This document shows positions 35,698 through 44,090 of a DNA stretch of 64,000 nucleotides, in pieces. Position numbers and translations under genes: made by a program. Origin of the DNA: Modestobacter roseus (GTDB lineage Bacteria > Actinomycetota > Actinomycetes > Mycobacteriales > Geodermatophilaceae); assembly GCF_007994135.1 (NCBI RefSeq), contig NZ_VLKF01000001.1, positions 1,860,001 through 1,924,000 on the forward strand, written 5' to 3'. The notes under the pieces are model-generated. The model saw only the letters and a list, made by a program, of their open reading frames with translations, searched no databases and was not told the origin of the DNA. Positions within the stretch are counted from its first letter, which is position 1. Each line of letters begins with the position of its first letter.

Positions 35698-36462
35698 TCA
35701 GCCGATCTTCCGCCGGTAGGTGCGCATCGCGAGCAGGTAGGCCACCAGCAGGAGGCCGACGCACCAGGCGACGGCGATCCACCCGTCGTCGCCGACCGGC
35801 TGCTCGGCGAACAGGTTGCGCAGCGTGTTCACGATCGGCGTCACCGGCTGGTGCTCGGCGAACCAGCGCACCGGGCCGGGCATGCCCGCGGTGGGCACGA
35901 ACGCCGAGCTGATGAACGGCAGGAAGATCAGCGGATAGGAGAACCCGCTGACCCCGTCGAGGGAGGTCGCGGTCAGTCCCGGGATGACCGCCAGCCAGGT
36001 GAGCGCCAGCGTGAACAGCACCAGGATCCCGAGGACGGCGAGCCACGCGAGCGGCCCCGCGCCGGTGCGGAAGCCCATCGCCACGGCGACGAGGACGACG
36101 AGCACCAGCGAGACCAGGTTCGCCACCACCGAGGTCAGCACGTGGCCCCAGAGCACCGCCGAGCGGGCGATCGGCATCGACTGGAACCGCTCGAAGATGC
36201 CGCTGGCGACGTCGGTGAAGAGCCGGAAGGCGGTGTAGGCGATCCCGGAGGCGATGGTGATGAGCAGGATCCCGGGCAGCAGGTAGTCGACGTAGGACCC
36301 GTCGCCGACCTCGATCGCGCTGCCGAAGACGTAGACGAACAGCAGCAGCATGGCGATCGGCGTGACCGCCGTGGTGATGATCGTGTCCGGGCTGCGCAGG
36401 ACGTGCCGCAGCGACCGCTTGAGCAGCGTCGTGGTGTCGCGGACGACGTAGGTGGTGGTCAT
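35698..36462 (-). CDS. ABC-2 type exporter permease (DrrB-like)
   Basis: A 254-residue membrane protein with six helices and the ABC-2 signature region (FISSAFVPTAGMPGPVRWFAEHQPVTPIVNTLR). ATG 36460-36462 overlaps the ATPase stop as ATGA. It forms the exporter with the preceding DrrA-like ATPase; drug or antibiotic efflux is the usual role. Confidence 0.93.
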   Translation of the reverse strand: MTTTYVVRDTTTLLKRSLRHVLRSPDTIITTAVTPIAMLLLFVYVFGSAIEVGDGSYVDYLLPGILLITIASGIAYTAFRLFTDVASGIFERFQSMPIARSAVLWGHVLTSVVANLVSLVLVVLVAVAMGFRTGAGPLAWLAVLGILVLFTLALTWLAVIPGLTATSLDGVSGFSYPLIFLPFISSAFVPTAGMPGPVRWFAEHQPVTPIVNTLRNLFAEQPVGDDGWIAVAWCVGLLLVAYLLAMRTYRRKIG

Positions 36463-37235
36463 CGCTGCGTCCCCTCCTGCTGGTCGCCGCCGACGATGGC
36501 CAGGAAGACGTCCTCCAGGGACGGCTGCTTCTCCACGTACTCGACGGTGGCCGGCGGGAGCAGCTGCCGGAGCTCGGCGAGGCTGCCCTCGGCGATGATC
36601 CGGCCCTGGTGGAGCACGGCGATCCGGTCGGCGAGGTGCTCGGCCTCGTCGAGGTACTGGGTGGTGAGCAGCACCGTGGTGCCGCGGCCGGCGAGCTCCC
36701 GGACGGTCGCCCAGACCTCGAGCCGCGACTGCGGGTCCAGCCCCGTCGTCGGCTCGTCGAGGAAGAGCACCGGCGGCTCGCCGATGAGGCTCATCGCGAT
36801 GTCCAGGCGGCGCCGCATGCCCCCCGACCACGTCGACACCCGGCGGCCGGCCGCGTCGGTCAGGTCGAACCGGGCGAGCAGGTCGTCGGCCGTCCGGCCC
36901 GGGTCGGGCAGGTGCCGCAGCTGGGCGACGAGCACCAGGTTCTCCCGCCCGGTGAGGAGCTCGTCGACGGCGGCGAACTGCCCGGTGAGGCTGATCGAGC
37001 CACGCACCTGCGCGGGCTGGGTGGCGACGTCGTAGCCGTTGACGGTGGCCGTCCCGCCGTCGGCCCGGAGCAGGGTGCACAGGATGCGCACCGTCGTGGT
37101 CTTGCCCGCGCCGTTGCTGCCGAGCAGGGCGAGGACGGTGCCGGCGGGGACGGTCAGGTCGACGCCCCCGAGCACGGTGGAGTCGCCGTAGGACTTGGTC
37201 AGCCCGGCGATCTCGATGGCTGGTGAAGTGGTCAT
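36459..37235 (-). CDS. ABC exporter ATPase (DrrA-like)
   Basis: A 258-residue ATPase: Walker A GSNGAGKTT, signature WSGGMRRRL, Walker B VLFLDEPTTGLDP, and the DrrA-type C-terminal extension (VEKQPSLEDVFLAIVG). ATG 37233-37235 has no clear ribosome binding site; the operator dyad ends only 15 bp upstream, so the transcript may be leaderless. First gene of the MerR-regulated exporter operon. Confidence 0.94.
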   Translation of the reverse strand: MTTSPAIEIAGLTKSYGDSTVLGGVDLTVPAGTVLALLGSNGAGKTTTVRILCTLLRADGGTATVNGYDVATQPAQVRGSISLTGQFAAVDELLTGRENLVLVAQLRHLPDPGRTADDLLARFDLTDAAGRRVSTWSGGMRRRLDIAMSLIGEPPVLFLDEPTTGLDPQSRLEVWATVRELAGRGTTVLLTTQYLDEAEHLADRIAVLHQGRIIAEGSLAELRQLLPPATVEYVEKQPSLEDVFLAIVGGDQQEGTQR

Positions 37236-37250
37236 GGCGGCAGCGTCGGG

Positions 37251-37269
37251 CCTTGACGCTGCGTCAAGG
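37251..37269. promoter_or_regulatory. MerR-type operator/promoter
   Basis: 19-bp dyad with 9-base arms CCTTGACGC/GCGTCAAGG around one central base. On the minus strand a TTGACC (-35-like) sits at its upstream edge, so the dyad fills the extended spacer typical of MerR-controlled promoters. This would put initiation close to the ATPase ATG. Confidence 0.75.
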
Positions 37270-37293
37270 TCAAGCCCCGGTCACCCCGTCGCA

Positions 37294-37349
37294 GCACTGT
37301 GCGCCCACTGCCCGTTCCCGAGCCGGAGTGGGCACGGGGCGCACAGTGC
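37294..37349. terminator. bipartite hairpin terminator after maleylacetate reductase
   Basis: 13-bp outer stem (37294-37306 with 37337-37349) and an alternative inner stem CCCACT/AGTGGG (37304-37309 with 37327-37332). It lies 16 bp after the maleylacetate reductase stop and upstream of the exporter promoter, so it insulates the two operons. Confidence 0.7.
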
Positions 37350-37364
37350 CCAGGTCGTCAGGCG

Positions 37365-38462
37365 TCAGCGACGGGTCGCGGCCGGCGACCCCTCGGGCGC
37401 GCTCGGCGGCGCCCCTGCCCAGGCGGCCCGGAGCAGCCGCTCGACGCCGTCGCGGGTGACCGGCCGGGGGTTGGCGCCGCCGCCCGAGACGGCCAGCTCG
37501 GCGATCCGCGGGACGTCGTCGGCCGCCATGCCCAGCTCGGCCAGCGACCGCGGCGCGCCCAGGCGGCCGGCCAGCTCCCACAGCTCCCGGGCCGGGTCGT
37601 CCACCCCGCCCAGCGCGCCACCCAGGGCCCGCACCGCCTCGGCCGCCGCCGGCCCGTTGTACGCCAGGGCGTGCGGCAGCACCACGGCGTGCGTCGGGCC
37701 GTGCGGCAGGTCCAGCGCCCCGCCCAGCACGTGGCACAGCCGGTGGTGCAGCGACATCGTCGTCGCGCCGAGCACCGCGCCGCACAGCCAGGCCCCGTAC
37801 TGGGCGCCGGCCCGGGCGTCCCGGTCGGTTCCGTCCGCGACGACCCTCGGCAGCGCCGCGACCAGCGCCCGCACCCCCTCCGCGGCCATCAGCGACACGA
37901 GCGGGGTGGTGTCCGGGGCGTAGAGCCCCTCGACCGCGTGCGCGATCGCGTTCAGCCCGCTCACCACCGACGTCGACGCCGACAGGCCCAGGGTGAGCTC
38001 GGCGTCGTAGACGACGGTCCTGGGCAGCACCCGCGGGTCCCGGCCGGTGCGCTTGCGGCCGCCCTCGGTCAGCCCCCACACCGGGGTCATCTCCGAACCG
38101 GCGTAGGTGGTCGGGACGGCGACCAGCGGTGGACCGTCCGCCAGCGCGACCGCCTTCCCCAGCCCGATCGCCGAGCCACCGCCCACGGCCACGCAGCCGT
38201 CGGCGCCCAGCTCCGCCACCCGAGCGGTGGCCCGCCGGGCGACCTCGACCGGCACGTGCATGCGCGCCTCGGCGACCACGCCGGCCGCCCGCTCCCCCAG
38301 CCCGGCCGCGACCGCCCGTCCGGTGGCCTCCTGCCCCGGGGTGCAGAGCACCACGACCCGGGTCATCCCCAGCGCCGCGACCTCCTCGGGGAGCCGGGCC
38401 AGCGAGCCCGCGCCGAAGACCACCCGCATCGGCAGCGCCTGGTGGGTGAACGGCCCGATCAC
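37365..38462 (-). CDS. maleylacetate reductase (iron-type alcohol dehydrogenase family)
   Basis: A 365-residue enzyme reducing maleylacetate to 3-oxoadipate with NAD(P)H. It has the family pattern FGAGSLARLPEE, the cofactor segment AVGGGSAIGLGKAVAL, VPTTYAGSEMTPVWG and the HHRLCHVLGG/HGPTHAVVLPHALAYN metal-region motifs. GTG 38460-38462 overlaps the dioxygenase stop as GTGA. Together with the dioxygenase it converts hydroxyquinol to 3-oxoadipate, feeding central metabolism. Confidence 0.93.
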   Translation of the reverse strand: MIGPFTHQALPMRVVFGAGSLARLPEEVAALGMTRVVVLCTPGQEATGRAVAAGLGERAAGVVAEARMHVPVEVARRATARVAELGADGCVAVGGGSAIGLGKAVALADGPPLVAVPTTYAGSEMTPVWGLTEGGRKRTGRDPRVLPRTVVYDAELTLGLSASTSVVSGLNAIAHAVEGLYAPDTTPLVSLMAAEGVRALVAALPRVVADGTDRDARAGAQYGAWLCGAVLGATTMSLHHRLCHVLGGALDLPHGPTHAVVLPHALAYNGPAAAEAVRALGGALGGVDDPARELWELAGRLGAPRSLAELGMAADDVPRIAELAVSGGGANPRPVTRDGVERLLRAAWAGAPPSAPEGSPAATRR

Positions 38463-39355
38463 GGGGCGCCCGGCTGCACCCGGTCGTCCCGCAGCAGCGA
38501 CAGGTCGACGGTCAGCGTGCGGAACGGGTTGGTCAGGCCCAGCTCCGCCGCCCGGGCCGGGTCGTCGACCTCGGGCACCTCCCGGACCAGGCTCTCCTTC
38601 ACCCCGAAGACCGCGTCGGAGTCCAGGTAGGGGCTGTCGGCGACGAACACGTGCGTGGTCACCGTGCGGTGGCCGGGTGCGGCGACGATGACGTGCAGGT
38701 GCGCCGGCCGGTAGGGGTGCCGGCCGGTGGCGGCGAGCAGCTGCCCGACCGGCCCGTCGTCGGGGATCGGGTAGTACCGCGGCACCACCGAGCGGAACCA
38801 GAAGCGCCCGTCGCCGTCGACGGTGAACATGCCGCGCAGGTTGCCCGCCGGCTGCACGTCGGGCTGCTGGACGTCGTAGAAGCCGTCCTCGTTGGTCTGC
38901 CAGACGTCCACCGAGGCGCCGGCCAGCGGCTCGCCGCCGGGGCCGGTCACCCGGCCGGACACCAGGCAGGGGGTGCCCTTGCCGTCCAGGGCGATGTCGT
39001 CGCCCAGCGCCCGCGGCGGGGACTCGACCACGTGGAAGGGGCCCAGCACCGTCGACTCGGTCGCGGTGCCGCCGCTGCGGTGGTTGATCGTCTCCACCAG
39101 CATCGAGACACCCAGCACGTCGGAGAGCAGGATGAACTCCTGGCGGACGTCGTCGCTCAGCTGACCGGTGCGGGTCAGGAAGTCGATCGCGACGGCCCAC
39201 TCCTCCTCGGTCAGCTCGACGTCCTTGACGAAGGCGTGCAGGTGCTGGACGAGCGAGGTGAGCACCTGGCGCAGCCGCGGGTCCGGGGTGTCCGCGAAGC
39301 TGGCGGCCACGACCTCGGCCGAGTGCTCCTCGCTGAACAGTCCGCTCGTGCTCAC
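38459..39355 (-). CDS. hydroxyquinol 1,2-dioxygenase (intradiol)
   Basis: A 298-residue intradiol ring-cleaving dioxygenase with Fe(III). An N-terminal helical dimerisation domain (residues 1-100) precedes the beta-sandwich. Iron ligands are visible as Tyr160, Tyr195 (YPIPDDGP), His219 and His221 (PAHLHV). The YPIPDDGPVG loop and pairing with maleylacetate reductase favour hydroxyquinol over catechol as substrate. Start GTG 39353-39355 with GGAGG upstream. The operon has only these two genes; a monooxygenase that makes hydroxyquinol must be elsewhere. Confidence 0.93.
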   Translation of the reverse strand: MSTSGLFSEEHSAEVVAASFADTPDPRLRQVLTSLVQHLHAFVKDVELTEEEWAVAIDFLTRTGQLSDDVRQEFILLSDVLGVSMLVETINHRSGGTATESTVLGPFHVVESPPRALGDDIALDGKGTPCLVSGRVTGPGGEPLAGASVDVWQTNEDGFYDVQQPDVQPAGNLRGMFTVDGDGRFWFRSVVPRYYPIPDDGPVGQLLAATGRHPYRPAHLHVIVAAPGHRTVTTHVFVADSPYLDSDAVFGVKESLVREVPEVDDPARAAELGLTNPFRTLTVDLSLLRDDRVQPGAP

Positions 39356-39446
39356 GCCTGCACCTCCGACCGGCCGGGCGACGCGCTCACGTGGCCCGGG
39401 TCATAGGCTAGCCAGGCCTCCCGGGACCGGAGCAGAGTGGAACACC

Positions 39447-39920
39447 GTGACGCCCGACCAGGAGCCGACCGGCGCGGACCGCCTCGCCGTGACCTACGAG
39501 CACCACGACCACGTCCCGGGCCCGTTCTTCCACGGGACGAAGGCGGCGCTCGACGCCGGCGTCGAGCTCGTACCCGGCCGGGGCTCGAACTTCCAGCAGG
39601 GCCGGGTGTCGAACCACGTCTACTTCACCGCGGTCGTGGAGACCGCCGTCTGGGGTGCGGAGCTGGCGACGGCGCTGGCCGGCACCGGCGAGCGGGGGCA
39701 CGTCTACGTCGTCGAACCGCTGGGCCCCTTCGAGGACGACCCGAACGTCACCGACAAGCGCTTCCCGGGCAACCCGACGCAGTCCTACCGCACCCGCCAC
39801 CCGCTGCGCGTCGTCCGCGAGCTGGACGACTGGACCGGTCACGACCCGGCCACGCTGGCCGGGATGCTGGACCACCTGGCGCGGCTGCGGGAGCAGGGCC
39901 TGGACGTGATCGAGGACTAG
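39447..39920 (+). CDS. arr: NAD(+)-rifampin ADP-ribosyltransferase
   Basis: A 157-residue Arr enzyme, which inactivates rifamycins by ADP-ribosylation of the C23 hydroxyl. Family motifs are intact: FFHGTKA with His29, NHVYFTA with Tyr59, GPFEDDPNVTDKRFPGNPTQSYR. The usual Arr is about 140 residues; the first 20 here are an extension. GTG 39447 is the start, with GGA nearby. It is a single gene, divergent from the dioxygenase operon. The base composition matches the neighbours, so it looks chromosomal and long resident, not recently acquired. Confidence 0.93.
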   Translation: MTPDQEPTGADRLAVTYEHHDHVPGPFFHGTKAALDAGVELVPGRGSNFQQGRVSNHVYFTAVVETAVWGAELATALAGTGERGHVYVVEPLGPFEDDPNVTDKRFPGNPTQSYRTRHPLRVVRELDDWTGHDPATLAGMLDHLARLREQGLDVIED

Positions 39921-39926
39921 CCGCAA

Positions 39927-40433
39927 CTAGTCGATCGGCCCGCTGGGCCAGCGGCCGCACAGGGAACCCGGGCCGGACAGCGGTGCCGCCGGCGCGCCGG
40001 GGGCGGAGACCGTGAGGGCCGCAGCCGGAGGGCAGGGACCGTCCGTGTCCGCGATGGCGACCGCTGCCCCGCCGGGCAGCGCGTCGACGGGGATGGTGAC
40101 GTCGACGGTCGCCGTCGACCGGTCACCCGTGGCGTCGATCCGGGTGAGCTCGATGGACCGGTCGGCCTGGAGGAAGAGCACTGCGGCGTCGGTCCAGGGC
40201 TGCTCCACCTCGCCGCTGCCGTCGTCGCAGCCGGACCGCAGCCATTCGCCGGAGACGGTCACCGTCTCACCCGGGGCGGCGGTGGGCTGGGAGATGGACA
40301 CCAGCGGGCCGACGCACGAGGCGGCGGCGTTGCCGCCCATGACACCCGAGCAACCGCTGGTGGTCAGGGCCAGCGTGACGACCAGGAGTCCAGCCCGGGT
40401 GACCATCGCGTGCGGGTGCCCGTCGTTCCTCAT
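39927..40433 (-). CDS. putative lipoprotein of the MacB-like exporter operon
   Basis: A 168-residue secreted protein. The N-terminal hydrophobic segment (RAGLLVVTLALTTSGC) ends in a possible lipobox with Cys28, although the Thr at -3 is not ideal. The remainder is a small beta-rich domain with a PGETVTVSG motif like immunoglobulin-like folds. ATG 40431-40433 chosen for its GGGGA; another ATG at 40451 is possible. Last gene of the exporter operon, 19 bp after the FtsX-like gene. Function unknown. Confidence 0.75.
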   Translation of the reverse strand: MRNDGHPHAMVTRAGLLVVTLALTTSGCSGVMGGNAAASCVGPLVSISQPTAAPGETVTVSGEWLRSGCDDGSGEVEQPWTDAAVLFLQADRSIELTRIDATGDRSTATVDVTIPVDALPGGAAVAIADTDGPCPPAAALTVSAPGAPAAPLSGPGSLCGRWPSGPID

Positions 40434-40452
40434 GGCCGGTCCCCGCGCCATC

Positions 40453-41769
40453 TCAGGTGCCGCCGCGCAGCGCGTCGACCGGTTCGATGGCGGCGGCCCG
40501 GCGGGCCGGGAGGCCACCGGCGACCAGCCCGAGCACGGCGCCGAGCAGGGCGCCGCCGACGGCGATCCCCGGGTCGATCACCGGCGTCCAGTCGCGCACG
40601 ACGGAGATGCCGATGACGGCGAAGACGCCGAGCGTGGCGCCGATGAGCCCGCCGAGCAGGCCGATGACCACCGACTCGGCGACGAACTGGCCGGCGATCT
40701 GCCGCCGGGTGGCGCCGATCGCGCGGCGCAGCCCGATCTCGCCGACGCGCTCCATCACCGACAGCATCGTGACGTTGGTGATCCCGACGCCGCCGGCGAG
40801 CAGCACGATGACCGACAGGATGACGAAGACGCCGTTCACGTCGGCCTGCACGTCGCGCCCCAGCTCGGAGCGGCCGTCGGGGGCGCTGACCTCGAGGCTG
40901 TCCGGTTCGTCGGGGGCCAGCGCCAGCGCCGCCTGGGTGCGCAGCTGCGGCCCCGCGCCGATGGCGATGCGGGCCCGGGCGTCACCGGGAGCGCGCAGGC
41001 CGAGGTCGGCCCGTGCCGTGCCGGTGGGCACGAGCACCGCGTTGAGCAGCTCGGCGCGGACGTCGAAGGAGTCGACGACGCCCAGCACGGCGTAGGCGAT
41101 GCCGTCGATGAAGATCGACGGCTGGGTGTCGACCCGGAGCACGCCCAGCCGTTCGGCCGCCCGCGCACCCAGCACGACGACGCGGTCGGCGCGTGCGTCG
41201 TGGCCGGCGTCGAGGAACCGGCCGGTGGCCAGCCGCCCGCCGACGGTGTCCAGCAGGTCCGCCGAGGCCGCGTAGACCGGGGGCGCCGCGGTGGGCGGCT
41301 GCGACGGGTCGTTCACCGGCACGGCCGTGATCACCGCCTCGGGCAGCGGCACCTCGGTGAGCAGCGCGGCCGACTCGACGCCGGCCAACCGCTCCAGCCG
41401 GGCGACCGAGTCCCAGGGCAGCGTGCCGGCGGCGACGGTCGTGCCGCCGCGGGTGTCCGCGGTCGACGGGGTGACGACGAGCTGGGTGGCCGCGGTGCGG
41501 TCGAACTGCCGGGCGATCTGACCGGCGGCGGTCTGCGCGAAGCCGATGGTGGCGATCAGCGCGGCGATGCCCAGCACGGTGCCGACGATCGTCGTCACCA
41601 GGCGCCCGGGGCGGGAGCCGATGTCCGCGGTCGCCTCACCGAGCAGGTCGCCGAAGCGGAAGCGGTCGGCCGGGTCGACCGGCCGGATGCCCGGCGTACC
41701 CGCCGCGGGCCGCGAACGGCGCAGCCGGGCCGGGACGCGCAGCCAGGCCGGGCGCCGGGCGCCGGTCAC
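40453..41769 (-). CDS. MacB/FtsX-like ABC exporter permease
   Basis: A 438-residue permease: N-terminal cytoplasmic stretch, helix 1 at about residues 58-80, a large extracytoplasmic MacB_PCD domain (80-310), then three C-terminal helices with the FtsX signature (MLSVMERVGEIGLRRAIGATRRQI). GTG 41767-41769 overlaps the ATPase stop. It partners with the ATPase and adaptor for efflux or lipoprotein/peptide handling. Confidence 0.92.
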   Translation of the reverse strand: MTGARRPAWLRVPARLRRSRPAAGTPGIRPVDPADRFRFGDLLGEATADIGSRPGRLVTTIVGTVLGIAALIATIGFAQTAAGQIARQFDRTAATQLVVTPSTADTRGGTTVAAGTLPWDSVARLERLAGVESAALLTEVPLPEAVITAVPVNDPSQPPTAAPPVYAASADLLDTVGGRLATGRFLDAGHDARADRVVVLGARAAERLGVLRVDTQPSIFIDGIAYAVLGVVDSFDVRAELLNAVLVPTGTARADLGLRAPGDARARIAIGAGPQLRTQAALALAPDEPDSLEVSAPDGRSELGRDVQADVNGVFVILSVIVLLAGGVGITNVTMLSVMERVGEIGLRRAIGATRRQIAGQFVAESVVIGLLGGLIGATLGVFAVIGISVVRDWTPVIDPGIAVGGALLGAVLGLVAGGLPARRAAAIEPVDALRGGT

Positions 41770-42488
41770 CCGACCTCGCTCACGCGGCCGTCGGCGAGCC
41801 GGATCCGGCGGGAGGCCCGCCGGGCCACGGCGCCGTCGTGGGTGATCACCACGAGGGTCAGCCCGTCGGCGTGCAGCTCCTCGAACAGCGCCATGATCTC
41901 CGCCGACGTCGTCTGGTCCAGGTTGCCGGTGGGCTCGTCGGCCAGCAGCACCCGCGGACGGGAGGCCACCGCGCGGGCCACCGCCACCCGCTGCCGCTCA
42001 CCGCCGGAGAGGGTGCCGGGCAGGAATCCGATGCGGTGGTCCAGCCCGACCCGGTGCAGCGCCTCGCGGGCGCGTGGCTCGCGCTCGGCGCGGGGCGTGC
42101 CGTTGTAGAGCATGGGCAGCAGCACGTTCTCCAGCACGGTGCGCCGGGACATCAGGTGGAAGGCCTGGAAGACGAAGCCCAGCTGGCGCGCCCGCACGGC
42201 GGCGCGCTCGTCCTCCCCGAGCGCACCGGTCAGCACCCCACCCAGGCGGTACTCCCCCACCGTCGGCCGGTCGAGCAGGCCGAGGATGTTGAGCATCGTC
42301 GACTTGCCCGATCCGCTGGGGCCGATGATCGAGACGTACTCGCCGTCGGCGACGGAGACGCTGACGCCCTTGAGCGCCTGCACCTCCGGCGGGCCGGGGA
42401 ACGACCGGGTGACGTCGCGCAGTTCGATGGCCGGGACCGTCCCCGGGGTGGTCGCCGGCAGCGGTTCGGTGGCCGGCGCCGCCGTCAT
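41766..42488 (-). CDS. MacB/LolD-type ABC exporter ATPase
   Basis: A 240-residue ATPase: Walker A GPSGSGKST, LSGGERQRVAVARA signature, LLADEPTGNLD Walker B region characteristic of the LolD/MacB class. A 20-residue Pro/Thr/Ala leader precedes the domain. ATG 42486-42488 overlaps the adaptor stop as ATGA. Central subunit of the exporter. Confidence 0.94.
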   Translation of the reverse strand: MTAAPATEPLPATTPGTVPAIELRDVTRSFPGPPEVQALKGVSVSVADGEYVSIIGPSGSGKSTMLNILGLLDRPTVGEYRLGGVLTGALGEDERAAVRARQLGFVFQAFHLMSRRTVLENVLLPMLYNGTPRAEREPRAREALHRVGLDHRIGFLPGTLSGGERQRVAVARAVASRPRVLLADEPTGNLDQTTSAEIMALFEELHADGLTLVVITHDGAVARRASRRIRLADGRVSEVG

Positions 42489-44089
42489 CGGCCGACCACG
42501 ACCAGGTCGCCCTCCGCCAGGTCGCCGTCCGCGGGCCGCACCTCGACCGCGCCGTCGGCGGCCAGTCCGGTCTCAACGGTCACCAGGTGCGTCTCGGCCC
42601 GGGCACCGTCGCGGGGGTCGCCGTCGACGACCTCGACGCGGGACTCCCCACCCGGACCCGCGGTCAGCGCCGCCAGCGGCACGGAGAGGACGTCGCCCTC
42701 GGTGGCGCCGACCGGGATGCCCACGCGCACGTTCGTGCCCTGCAGCTCGGTGACCTGCTCCGGGGTGAGCGGCGCCGGTTCCAGCGCCACGGTCCAGCGG
42801 GCGTCCTCGCCCTCCCCCGGGGTGACCTCGGTGATCGTCGCCGCGTGCTCGCCGCCGTCGGGCAGCTCGAACGAGGCGGGCATCCCGGCGCTGAGCAGCC
42901 GGGCGTCGGCGGTGGCCACCGTGCCCGACAGCGCCAGCGTCGCGCCCGACACCGTCATGGCCGCACCGTCGAGCACCGACCCGCGCTTCGCCGCCACGGC
43001 GTCGACCCGCCGGGGCAGCTGCGCCAGGTAGAGGACCTCCCCGGCGGGCAGGACCGGGAGCACCGCCTCCCGGGCGGCGGCGAGGTCGTCGCGGGCCTGG
43101 TCGAGCTGGTCCTGCGCGGCGGCGAGCTGGGCGCGCTGCGCCGCCGTGTCCGGCGCGGCGTCCAGTTCCCGGCGCCGCAGCTGGGCCAGGGCCAGGGTGT
43201 CGCGCAGGTCGCCGATCACCACCCGGTCGTCCGGGGTGGTGGCCTGGGCGGCGTCCAGGGCGCGCTGGGCGCTGGCGACGGCGTTGTCCGCCTCGCGCAC
43301 GTCGACGGCCGACGGTCCGCCCTGGGCACCCGCGAGCTCGACCTGCGCGGCGGCCACCGCCTGCTCCGCGCCCCGCACGGCGTCCTGCGCGGCGCCCACC
43401 CCCTCGGCGGCGCCCTCCTCGGGCTCCGGCCGCGGGTAGCCGGCCTGGGCGTAGAGCTCGGTGACCGCGGCGGCGGCGCGCTGGTCGAACACGGCGTCCG
43501 CGGGGTCACCGGCGTCGATGCCGACCGCGCGCATGGCCTCCTTGAACTGGACGACGTCCGGCCCGGAGACCCCGATCCGCAGGGTGCGGTAGGCCGGCAG
43601 CTCACCGGGCAGCACGACGACCGGCCGGCCGGCCACCTCCAGCGCGACCGCCAGCGGGCCCAGCTCGGCGCCGGTCTCCGGCACCTGCCCGGTGACCACC
43701 GCCGGGCCGGAGATGGCCGAGGTGTCCAGGGTGACCTCGACGGAGTCCGCGTACCCGATCTCGCCGCGGATCGTCACGTCGTTGCTCAACGCGCCGAACT
43801 CGACGGGCACGGTGACCAGACCGGGCGTGGGTGCCTGCGCCGCGGCGGGGTCGGGTGCGACCACGAAGCGGCCCACCACCAGCCCGGCGACCAGCGCCAC
43901 CACCGCCACCGCGGCGGTGATCCACAGCGGTCGGTTGCGCTGGAGGGACGCCGGCCAGGTGAGGCGCCGCCCGCGGCGCCCGCCGGTCGCCGCCGCCCCG
44001 TCCGCCGCTGCGTCGTCCGGGCCGACGTCGTCCGGGCCGGCGGCCCGGGCGACGACGTCGAAGTGGCTGGTGTTCTCCCGTTCGCTCAC
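42485..44089 (-). CDS. membrane-anchored HlyD/MacA-like adaptor with peptidoglycan-binding-like domain
   Basis: A 534-residue protein. Cytoplasmic tail 1-50, one membrane helix (WITAAVAVVALVAGLVVGRFVV, about 56-77), a beta-rich region, a peptidoglycan-binding-like segment (LRIGVSGPDVVQFKEAMRAVGIDAGDPADAVFD, about 170-202), a long Ala/Gln/Asp coiled coil (about 230-345) and C-terminal beta domains. The coiled coil and PG-binding domain suit an adaptor that crosses the cell wall in a Gram-positive. GTG 44087-44089 with AGGA. Its start is 1 bp after the lipoprotein stop. Confidence 0.9.
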   Translation of the reverse strand: MSERENTSHFDVVARAAGPDDVGPDDAAADGAAATGGRRGRRLTWPASLQRNRPLWITAAVAVVALVAGLVVGRFVVAPDPAAAQAPTPGLVTVPVEFGALSNDVTIRGEIGYADSVEVTLDTSAISGPAVVTGQVPETGAELGPLAVALEVAGRPVVVLPGELPAYRTLRIGVSGPDVVQFKEAMRAVGIDAGDPADAVFDQRAAAAVTELYAQAGYPRPEPEEGAAEGVGAAQDAVRGAEQAVAAAQVELAGAQGGPSAVDVREADNAVASAQRALDAAQATTPDDRVVIGDLRDTLALAQLRRRELDAAPDTAAQRAQLAAAQDQLDQARDDLAAAREAVLPVLPAGEVLYLAQLPRRVDAVAAKRGSVLDGAAMTVSGATLALSGTVATADARLLSAGMPASFELPDGGEHAATITEVTPGEGEDARWTVALEPAPLTPEQVTELQGTNVRVGIPVGATEGDVLSVPLAALTAGPGGESRVEVVDGDPRDGARAETHLVTVETGLAADGAVEVRPADGDLAEGDLVVVGR

Positions 44090-44090
44090 G

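Noticed and set aside
39915-39932. GACTAG-N6-CTAGTC dyad between arr and the lipoprotein gene
   Set aside because: It is formed by two mirrored stop codons, has only 6-bp arms and is too weak to call a terminator.
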